Shown here: positions 14,728-22,417 of the stretch, in pieces
Layout of the letters: each line of letters starts with the position of its first letter
Numbering within the stretch: position 1 is the stretch's first letter
Assembly: GCA_964607865.1 (NCBI GenBank)
Contig: CAZSLZ010000033.1
Coordinates: 1-25,244, forward strand
DNA: 25,244 nucleotides
Direction: 5' to 3'
Source of the DNA: CAZSLZ01 sp964607865
GTDB taxonomy: Bacteria > Vulcanimicrobiota > JAJTBE01 > CAZSLZ01
Program-made: the position numbers and the translations under genes
The notes under the pieces: model-generated
Seen by the model: only the letters and a program-made list of their open reading frames with translations
What the model was told of the DNA's origin: nothing
Databases searched by the model: none

Positions 14728-14753
14728 AATAGACAGCCGCACGTCTATTTTTT
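14728..14753 (+). terminator. possible weak terminator or attenuator before pilQ
   Basis: The 7-bp stem aatagac (14728-14734) with gtctatt (14743-14749), loop agccgcac, runs into a short T-run. The stem has only two G-C pairs. If active it would separate pilMNP expression from pilQ, whose ATG is 49 bases further on. Confidence 0.4.
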
Positions 14754-14802
14754 ATAAAAATATCTTAAGAAACATTCTTTGTAGGAGGTGTATCAAGAAA
14801 CA

Positions 14803-16827
14803 ATGTCCAGAAAACGAGGCTGGAAAATAGCCAGACTCGGAGTTTTGACCATTGCCATGGTTTTACTGGTCAGTTACGCATGTTATGCATCCACAGTCAC
14901 CGGAATGACTGTGAAGAAATCTGACGAAATTGTAGAGATACATGTAAATGCCAATGGCCCGGTCCACTACCGAGTAACGAGCTCTTGCGAGCCAAAACAG
15001 TCCATTGTCGTTGAGATGTCATCGGTGGCAATATTAGAAAGCGCCGAAAAGATTGTTCAAATCGACAAGGGTATTATTGAGAGAGCCAAATTAATGCGCA
15101 CTTCTGCAGGTAAAGCTCGCCTTGTTGTTGATGTCCTTCACCCGGTAAAATATTCCATCGAAGCGGCAGAAGGTGGAAGGGGATTTGTTCTGACCATGAG
15201 TACTCAGACCGTGGCAGCGAAAGTCTCGAAAGCTGTTCCCAAGGTAACTACTGAGGAAAAAGTGGTAGAAAAAACACCTGAACCGGTAGAAGAACCCACA
15301 ACAATACAAGAGAAAGATACCTGTGAGCCTTTTGACCATGTCAATATCAAGGCCCAGAAGAGAAAAGCAGCAGCCAAGAAGAAAGCAAAAACTAAACCCG
15401 TAAAACTGGTTAGCATTGACTTTGTTAATGCAGATCTCATTTACGTGTTAAAACTTTTGGCAAAAGAATTGGAGCTTAACCTGGTGACCGATTCATCAGT
15501 TACCGGTTCTGTAACCATGAGTTTGAAAGATGTTTCTGCTCAGACGGCTCTGAATATCATCGTTCAATTGAACGGTTTTAAACAGAAAAAGTTGGGAAAT
15601 ATTTTATTCGTAGGATCAGAAGATACTGTCAATGCCATAACTCCTGATGTGATTGCTTACCAACCAAGTGGAGATGTTCAGATTGAAACTATCAGATTAG
15701 AATACCTCTCAGCAGGTGACGCTATTGATACAATCAAAGCATCATTCCCCCTGGTTGAGGCTCATTCATCACCCCAGGGAAATGCAATTATAGTTCAAGC
15801 AAATCCTGAAATGATGGAAGAAATCAGAGGCATGATAACCGGTATAGATATTCCGGCACCGGAAGCCCCGGCAATGCCTTCTGAAACAGTTGAGATCTAC
15901 AGGGTAAAATATGGCGATGCCAATGCATTAATCCCGACAATCCAGACTTTGCTTGGTGCAGATGCGCCGGCAACAATGGAAGTTGAGCCCAGGCTCAACG
16001 CCATAATCTTCAAGGGATATGAATCACAGATTGAAAGAGCAAAAACCGCTCTGGAAGATCTGGATATTCCCCTGGAACAGGTTATGATTTCCATTAAGGT
16101 GGTTGACCTTTCAGAAACTGGAGCCAAGAATCTTGGTGTAAGTTGGCAGATTGGTACCGGAGATGGTACACAACCCATCACTTGGAGTGAAATACCTGAC
16201 GACTATGCAAATAATGCAAGCCCGACAGGTTATCAGGCTTACAATGGCGAACCCTTTGACCCATGGTCAACAGGCCCGCCCGACTATGCCGGATCGCCTA
16301 TAGGATTCTTTGTGAGAAATCCCTTTGTGCTTACTTCTGCATTATCACTGCAGATCACCCAGGGTGAAGCCAAAGTGTTGGCTACCCCCAGAGTGGCGGC
16401 TATCAGCGGACAGTCTGCACAGATTCACATTGGCGACAAGTATCCCATCGTTTATTACGATCCGAGAGCTGGTCAGTATCAGGTAATTTACATTGATATC
16501 GGTATTCAGCTTACTGTAAAGCCCACAATTACTTCAGACGGATATATCACCACCGATGTGGCGACTACCGTATCTGACCTGCGTGAGCTTATCAATAACC
16601 AGTATCCAAGAACAACCGAAAGATCAGCAAGTCTGACTATCCGTGTAAAGGATAGTAACACAATCGTAATTGGTGGAATGGTAAATGAATCAACAAGAAA
16701 AGCAGTTTCCAAGTTACCATTATTGGGAGACATACCTATACTTGGCAAGCTTTTCTCAAACACTTCAATTGATAGATCTAAAGGCGAAGTTGTCATTATG
16801 ATAACCCCCAAAATTATCAACCAATAA
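14803..16827 (+). CDS. pilQ: PilQ secretin with N-terminal AMIN domain
   Basis: This is the outer-membrane gate through which the pilus passes. The 674-residue protein begins with a signal peptide (1-29, probably cut after ACYA). Next come an AMIN domain (about 30-135), a charged Lys/Ala-rich linker (about 185-200) and an N0/STN domain (about 203-275). Two N1-like domains and the secretin core follow (about 425-674), with the signature LPLLGDIPILGKLF near the end and VVIMITPKII at the C-terminus. The AMIN domain marks PilQ rather than GspD. The frame also allows GTG 14788, but that GTG is part of the aggaggtg Shine-Dalgarno, so ATG 14803 is chosen. Confidence 0.95.
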   Translation: MSRKRGWKIARLGVLTIAMVLLVSYACYASTVTGMTVKKSDEIVEIHVNANGPVHYRVTSSCEPKQSIVVEMSSVAILESAEKIVQIDKGIIERAKLMRTSAGKARLVVDVLHPVKYSIEAAEGGRGFVLTMSTQTVAAKVSKAVPKVTTEEKVVEKTPEPVEEPTTIQEKDTCEPFDHVNIKAQKRKAAAKKKAKTKPVKLVSIDFVNADLIYVLKLLAKELELNLVTDSSVTGSVTMSLKDVSAQTALNIIVQLNGFKQKKLGNILFVGSEDTVNAITPDVIAYQPSGDVQIETIRLEYLSAGDAIDTIKASFPLVEAHSSPQGNAIIVQANPEMMEEIRGMITGIDIPAPEAPAMPSETVEIYRVKYGDANALIPTIQTLLGADAPATMEVEPRLNAIIFKGYESQIERAKTALEDLDIPLEQVMISIKVVDLSETGAKNLGVSWQIGTGDGTQPITWSEIPDDYANNASPTGYQAYNGEPFDPWSTGPPDYAGSPIGFFVRNPFVLTSALSLQITQGEAKVLATPRVAAISGQSAQIHIGDKYPIVYYDPRAGQYQVIYIDIGIQLTVKPTITSDGYITTDVATTVSDLRELINNQYPRTTERSASLTIRVKDSNTIVIGGMVNESTRKAVSKLPLLGDIPILGKLFSNTSIDRSKGEVVIMITPKIINQ

Positions 16828-16841
16828 GTTGCAAAATAAGT

Positions 16842-16876
16842 AAAAAAAGGAGATCTTTAAGATCTCCTTTTTTTTT
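16842..16876. terminator. strong, symmetrical rho-independent terminator
   Basis: ggagatc (16849-16855) pairs with gatctcc (16861-16867) around ttaa-type loop bases, with seven A before and nine T after. The A/T runs make it work in both directions. It closes the pilus operon 14 bp after the pilQ stop. Confidence 0.92.
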
Positions 16877-17177
16877 GAATAATTTCCTGCGAACTTATAC
16901 TATTATTATGTGCAGCTCGAATATAAAAAAAGATGTAAAACAGAATCCTAAAAACACTTGAAATGAAAATAAGAAATGTGATTTCATCATTAGAAATTAT
17001 AAAGGAAAATGATGAGAAATAAAGAATATATCCCTATTGCATGGGAATTATTTTTGCTTTTTTTATACTATCTAATGTTGCAAAAAAAATAAAAAAAGCT
17101 GTGGAACGCGACTAACATGCTCGTAACGAAGGATTTGTTGTTAAATAACATGTAATACCCTGGAAGGTGGTAAAATA
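16877..17177. other. 301-bp leader of the giant TPR gene
   Basis: There is no gene here. Weak promoter-like hexamers are present (TTGAAT 16875-16880 with TATACT 16896-16901, spacing 15), but none is convincing. An inverted repeat tcatcatt (16984-16991) with aatgatga (17008-17015) could form a small stem. The stretch ends with ggaaggtgg, the Shine-Dalgarno of the next gene. Its length suggests an independently controlled transcript. Confidence 0.4.
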
Positions 17178-20100
17178 ATGCCCGACAATGCACTAGCCTT
17201 GATGAATGAGGCGGAAGAAGCAAGAAAAAATAAAGAATGGGATTTGGCTATAGAAAAATATAATCAGGTGCTGGAAGAGGATCCTCAGAATGAAGAAGCA
17301 TGCTCCAAGCTTGCTCAAATGTATGCCATGAGAGGGCTTATCTCTGAAGTTATTCAGCAATATTTTATTATGATTGATATCCTCGAGCAAAAAGAAGAAT
17401 ACGACCTCGCTGTGGAAGTCGCAGAATGGATTATGAAACTGCAACCAGAGAATGATAAGGCCAGGATGAAGATTATTCTTATTTATAAAGAAAAAGGGGA
17501 CATGGAAGAGGTTGTAAACCAGTCGCTGGAGCTTGCTAGGCTTTATATCGAATTGGGACAGGGAGATCAATCCATTTTACTGTTGAAAAATGCCCAGGAA
17601 ATTGCTCCCGATAACCTGGATATTGGGCTGGAACTGGCTGAAATTTATATTAGTTATGGACAAATCCAGGAAGGAACCAACCAGTATAGAAAAATTGCCA
17701 ATGCATATTTAAACCAGGGGAATATGGAAAAAGCTGCGGAAGCTTTCAGAAGAATGAAAATTATCGTTTCCGACGACCCCCAGTTATTGTTTACCTTGGG
17801 AAACCTTTATATGCAACTTGGAAAATATGACGACGCGGAAAATGAATTCAGAGCCATATTACGTTTGAATTTGAATCATACCGAGGCCCTCATGGCTCTG
17901 GGGCAGGTATGCCAGAAAAAAGGACAGTTCAGGGATGCAATTCTTGCATTCAGCAAAATTATGTCACTTGACCCCCAGAACGAAATTGCAAAAGAGCGGC
18001 TTGGTGAATTATATCAGGCACAGGGAGCTACCGGCGAAGCTGTGAAATATTATCTTCAGGCAGCAAGTGCTCATCAGTATGGTGACAACGTTGATAAAGC
18101 AATTCGCTTATATCAGAGGGTTTTGAAGATAGATCCCACAAATCCAACAGCTTGCAGGGAATTGACCAATCTGGGCGCTCCTCTTGAACCTGAGGATGAT
18201 TCCGACGAGGAAGCTTACAGCCCTGAAATTGGACAACTTGATATCGAAGAGGGCGAATTGGAGTTTGCAGGCCCTTCATCATTGGAGGAAATGGCGGGAG
18301 CAGAAGCGCCTGAGGAGCCAGAAATGCCGGAAACCGGGCCTTTAGATGGTGAGGAAACAAGTATGCCCGGCCAGCAACGAGGGTTGAAAAAAGATATCCG
18401 TGATTTCAGGCATAATGTGGGCGACGATCTTCAGTTTACAGGGGAAGACAGCGGGCAGAGCGATATCTTGTTAGATGCTGAAATGCAGCAGGACCAGGAA
18501 GCAGGTTCCCGCAGGGGGCTTACAAGAAAGGGCCTGAGCGGAGGCGGAGTTCTCGCTGGCAGAGGAAGTTCCCTTCGTAAGGGGTTATCAAAGAAGAAAA
18601 CCTCCAAGCTTGGAGGAGGACTGAGAAGCAAGAGCCTGGGCGGAAAGAGAATGGGTAAGAGAGGAGGGTTGGGTAAAAAGCCCGCCGGCCTTCTTTCTAA
18701 AAGAAGAACATTGAAAAAAGAAAAACCTGAAAATGAACCTGTAGTTGTTTCTGAAGAAATTGAAGAACAGGAAATGGTTGTTGAAGAGAATTTCACAGAA
18801 GACATGCCAGCTCAGAATGCCGAACTGACCGAAGAACTTCAGGTGGGTGAGGAAGAGCTTAAAGTTTCTCAAGAATATGAATATGACAAGGAGTTGCAAC
18901 AAGAGGCAGATATGGAAGTTCCCCATAGCGGAGCTTATGACATGCCTGTAACCGAGGGTGGAATTGAACCAGAGGAAGAAATTCCCGAGATGGAGAGCCA
19001 GGAGTCTGCAGAAGGAGATCTGGAAATAGGCATGGCAGCATTTCCTGAAGAGGGCGAATTTGACATGGAAGATTTGCCGGATTTGGAAGGAATGGATGAC
19101 CTGGATTCCCTGGAGCAGCAGGCAGGAATAGATTTGGATGTGGGTATGGGCCAGGAATTTCAAATTTCTGAAGATGAAGAAATACAAATTGAACCTATTT
19201 CCCTGGAAGAAACTCAAAGTGAGCCTGAAGAAGAAATGGAAATAGAATTGGAATTACCTGACATTGAAGACATGCAGACAGCAATCAATACCGAGCCAGA
19301 TCTTGATGAAGCTGCCCTGCCTGATGTAGAAGAAAAGCCGGAGGAGAAGAAAAAATATTCCAGTGGCTTGTTAGGCAGAAAAAAGAAATCTCTTAATGCA
19401 GTATTTAAGGAAGAAGAGCCGGGGAAGGATGAAATACCGGAAATTGAGTTGTCCGGTCTGGATACCGGAGATGAGGTTTCAGGCTTATCCGGCGAGGAGA
19501 TATCCGAGATTGGTGGTCTTGATGAAGAATTAGACATAAGCGCCCTTGAAATTGAAGATGAAATTCCTTTGTCCGGGGAAATCCTTGAAGAAGGGGAAAT
19601 TGCTGAGTTACCTGAGCTCAATATTGAAATGGGTTCCGATGAGGAACTTCCTTCTCTGGAAATACCAGAAGAAGATATTTCAGAATTGGCTGATTCCTCG
19701 GGTTTGAATATATCATCAGGAGAAGAAGAGATTTCCACCCTTCCCGGAGAACTGGAAATGGAAGTTCCTGAAATCGAGTTATCAGAAAATGAACTTGGTG
19801 AGGCCATGGATGAAATAACTTCCAGAGAGGCGATTGAAATTTCCGCTGATAATGTGTTGGAACTCGAAGGCATTGAAGAAGAATTCCCCGATTTAGAAAC
19901 CGAAGCAAAAATTGAGCCCATCCCTGACGTTCCGGAAAGTGAAGCGGGTGTTCAACTGCCAAGCCAGGAACAGGGTGACGAAATGGATATGGGAGATTTA
20001 TTCGGAGGTTCTGATGACGAATTCGGCGGTTTTGGAGATCTGCTCAGGTTGGCAGAGGAAATTGAAAATATAATTCCCGATGAAGAAAGAATCAGAGAAG

Positions 20101-22334
20101 CTGAGGAAAGAAAAAAAGAAGAAGATGAAAAGGCTTCTGTCGAAAAACCTGAAAGCAGTGAAGACTTTGAGTTGGAAGAAATGCATACCCCCACCATGCT
20201 TCTGGACAGTAAGGGTATGACAGCCCCGGCAACGGTAATGCTACCTGACTTACCCGGTTTGTTTTCACAGGAAGATGAAACCGGGGAGGAAGGCGTAGTT
20301 GTTGCCACCACTGAAGAATTTTTGGAAAATGAGCAGGCTGACGCCGAAGAAACTGTCACCACCGAAGTGGAGATGCCGGTTCCCGATGTTGAACAGGGAG
20401 AAACCATGCTGCCTCCTACCCGCATTCTGGAAGGAATTGCCTCAGCTCCCGAGATTGAAATTGCCGAAGAAGTAGCAACCGAGAATTTTGAGGAAATTCC
20501 CGGCCCCTTCCCTGAACCTGAAGAATCCATCGAAGAAAAAATTACCAATTTATTGGAAGAAGGAAATCTTGGGAAAGTATTTCCTCTTTTTCAGGAGTAT
20601 CTGGAGGACAATTCCGATAATCGTGAGAAATTATTGGAATATGCTGAATTAAGTTATAAATATGGCCTTTTGGATGAAGCATCCCGTTCTTATTCCAAAT
20701 TATTCGACCAGGATTCATCTGATACGGAAATCTTAAAGAAGTTAATAAAATGCCAGTTAATAGCTGAAAATATTGAAGATGCGGTGGTTTCGCTGGTAAA
20801 GCTGGGCGATCAATTAACCGGTGCAGAACAGCCTGACGAAGCTCAGAGAATTTATCAACATGTCCTGGCCCTGGATGAAGACAATTCTTTTGCCCGGGAA
20901 GCTTTGGCTGAAATTTATTTAAAACAGGAAATGAACCAGTTGGCGCTGTATCATTTGAATATTCTGGCAAGACACCTGGAAGCCCAGGAGAAGATTGACT
21001 CTACCATTGATGTGTTGAAAAAGATTTATACTCTGACTACCGAGTTGGAAGTTCAGGAGAAACTGGCTTCGGTTTATGTGGATTACGATTATAGAGAAGA
21101 AGCGATAACCGAGTTGAAGTTGTTATCCCAGCGTTACATTCAGAATGATGATTTCGTTAATGCCGTTGATAAATTAAAAAAAGTTGTGGAAATTGTTACC
21201 GATGACTTGGAGGCGCACAAAAAACTGGTAAACCTCTATGAGAAACTGGATGATATGGAATCAGCCTATGAAGAAAAGGTTATTGTGGGTAATTTGTTAT
21301 TCAATAATAATGAATATAAAGAGGCAAGGCAGTGGTATGAGAATTGCCTTGATTATAAAGGTTATGATTATAAGGTTCGCCATAAGTTAGTGGAAATTTA
21401 TCTTGAGTTGGATAAAATTGATAAGGCTCAGGAAGGAATAAAAGTTCTATCTGAGGTTTATCATAAAGATAGAAAGTACGATGAGGCAATTGAGTTATAC
21501 CAGAAGTTTCTGGAAAAATCCCCGGATAATTTATCTATGCGTGACAGGTTGGCAGAATTTTACGTACTGGCGGAAAAATTCGATAAGGGGCTGGAGCAAT
21601 TGAAAATTGTTGCTGAAACTCTGGTTGAGAAAGAAGACTGGGACGATGCAATAAAAATGTACAGGAAAGCTCTTACCATAGATGAGAATAACCCCGAATT
21701 GCATTTCAGAATTGGAAAAATTTATCTGGAACACAAGAATAATGTTACCGAAGCCCGTTATGAATTCGACAAGGTTTACAGTATAGATTCTTCTCACAAA
21801 CAGGCTATGGAGCATCTGGTTAAACTTTATCTTCAGGAGGAACGGCCTTCCAAAGCAATCAGTATTCTGTTGGAGTTGATTCAGAAAGACGATTCCTATG
21901 AGGATTTAAAGAAAAATATTATTGACGATTATAAATCCAGGATTGCTGAAGATACGAAAGACTATAAAGCTCATTTTCATCTGGGAATTATATACAAGGA
22001 GCTTAAAAAGTGGAAACAGGCAATTGAACAATTTCAAACCACCCGTAAGAGCAAGGATTATGTTCTGGAATCTCATAATATGCTGGGAATCTGTTTTGCC
22101 CAGCAGCCTTCCATGGTCAGCCTGGCCATCAAAACCCTGGAAAAAGGAATTAAACTGAAGGGGTTTGAGAAGAAAGATTATATTGATTTACATTATAATC
22201 TGGGCAAACTGTATCAGGGTATAAAAAAATACGAAAAAGCAGCTGATGAATTCCAGGCAATTCTCACCCTGGATTCCCATTATAAAGATACTGTAGATTT
22301 ACTGAAGGAAGTAAAGAAGAATATAAGCGGTTGA
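17178..22334 (+). CDS. giant TPR protein with acidic disordered centre
   Basis: No known family fits the full 1718 residues. The N-terminal TPR array (1-330) is followed by a very acidic Glu/Pro/Ser/Leu-rich centre (about 332-1118) and a C-terminal TPR array (about 1120-1718). The centre has loose repeats such as EIPEIELSG and EVPEIELSE, and two basic islands at about 445-517 and 722-740. Both islands contain a GLL-x-(K/R)-(K/R) motif. No signal peptide or membrane helix is visible, so it is probably cytoplasmic. Many TPR units repeat every 54 rather than 34 residues. The neighbouring pilus genes and the architecture suggest a scaffold or hub, which is inference. ggaaggtgg precedes the ATG. 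Confidence 0.85.
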   Translation: MPDNALALMNEAEEARKNKEWDLAIEKYNQVLEEDPQNEEACSKLAQMYAMRGLISEVIQQYFIMIDILEQKEEYDLAVEVAEWIMKLQPENDKARMKIILIYKEKGDMEEVVNQSLELARLYIELGQGDQSILLLKNAQEIAPDNLDIGLELAEIYISYGQIQEGTNQYRKIANAYLNQGNMEKAAEAFRRMKIIVSDDPQLLFTLGNLYMQLGKYDDAENEFRAILRLNLNHTEALMALGQVCQKKGQFRDAILAFSKIMSLDPQNEIAKERLGELYQAQGATGEAVKYYLQAASAHQYGDNVDKAIRLYQRVLKIDPTNPTACRELTNLGAPLEPEDDSDEEAYSPEIGQLDIEEGELEFAGPSSLEEMAGAEAPEEPEMPETGPLDGEETSMPGQQRGLKKDIRDFRHNVGDDLQFTGEDSGQSDILLDAEMQQDQEAGSRRGLTRKGLSGGGVLAGRGSSLRKGLSKKKTSKLGGGLRSKSLGGKRMGKRGGLGKKPAGLLSKRRTLKKEKPENEPVVVSEEIEEQEMVVEENFTEDMPAQNAELTEELQVGEEELKVSQEYEYDKELQQEADMEVPHSGAYDMPVTEGGIEPEEEIPEMESQESAEGDLEIGMAAFPEEGEFDMEDLPDLEGMDDLDSLEQQAGIDLDVGMGQEFQISEDEEIQIEPISLEETQSEPEEEMEIELELPDIEDMQTAINTEPDLDEAALPDVEEKPEEKKKYSSGLLGRKKKSLNAVFKEEEPGKDEIPEIELSGLDTGDEVSGLSGEEISEIGGLDEELDISALEIEDEIPLSGEILEEGEIAELPELNIEMGSDEELPSLEIPEEDISELADSSGLNISSGEEEISTLPGELEMEVPEIELSENELGEAMDEITSREAIEISADNVLELEGIEEEFPDLETEAKIEPIPDVPESEAGVQLPSQEQGDEMDMGDLFGGSDDEFGGFGDLLRLAEEIENIIPDEERIREAEERKKEEDEKASVEKPESSEDFELEEMHTPTMLLDSKGMTAPATVMLPDLPGLFSQEDETGEEGVVVATTEEFLENEQADAEETVTTEVEMPVPDVEQGETMLPPTRILEGIASAPEIEIAEEVATENFEEIPGPFPEPEESIEEKITNLLEEGNLGKVFPLFQEYLEDNSDNREKLLEYAELSYKYGLLDEASRSYSKLFDQDSSDTEILKKLIKCQLIAENIEDAVVSLVKLGDQLTGAEQPDEAQRIYQHVLALDEDNSFAREALAEIYLKQEMNQLALYHLNILARHLEAQEKIDSTIDVLKKIYTLTTELEVQEKLASVYVDYDYREEAITELKLLSQRYIQNDDFVNAVDKLKKVVEIVTDDLEAHKKLVNLYEKLDDMESAYEEKVIVGNLLFNNNEYKEARQWYENCLDYKGYDYKVRHKLVEIYLELDKIDKAQEGIKVLSEVYHKDRKYDEAIELYQKFLEKSPDNLSMRDRLAEFYVLAEKFDKGLEQLKIVAETLVEKEDWDDAIKMYRKALTIDENNPELHFRIGKIYLEHKNNVTEARYEFDKVYSIDSSHKQAMEHLVKLYLQEERPSKAISILLELIQKDDSYEDLKKNIIDDYKSRIAEDTKDYKAHFHLGIIYKELKKWKQAIEQFQTTRKSKDYVLESHNMLGICFAQQPSMVSLAIKTLEKGIKLKGFEKKDYIDLHYNLGKLYQGIKKYEKAADEFQAILTLDSHYKDTVDLLKEVKKNISG

Positions 22335-22361
22335 AATTTTCATTTTTAACTGATTCTATAT

Positions 22362-22384
22362 AAAGGCGCCGATATTGCCTTTTT
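22362..22384 (+). terminator. weak terminator-like hairpin between the two TPR genes
   Basis: aaaggc (22362-22367) pairs with gccttt (22377-22382) around a 9-base loop, and the T-run extends to 22384. The six-base stem is short, so partial read-through into the next gene is likely. Confidence 0.45.
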
Positions 22385-22417
22385 ATAGGTTTAAGTAGAT
22401 CGATATTGGAGGAAATT

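Noticed and set aside
14788..14802. GTG start for PilQ
   Set aside because: The GTG is part of the aggaggtg ribosome-binding site, so initiation there would lack its own site; ATG 14803 begins a normal signal peptide.
19214..20548. Long serine-rich minus-strand frames 19214-19921 and 19952-20548
   Set aside because: They are complements of the Glu-rich region: GAA/GAG codons keep the opposite strand free of stops. No ribosome-binding site or family pattern is present.
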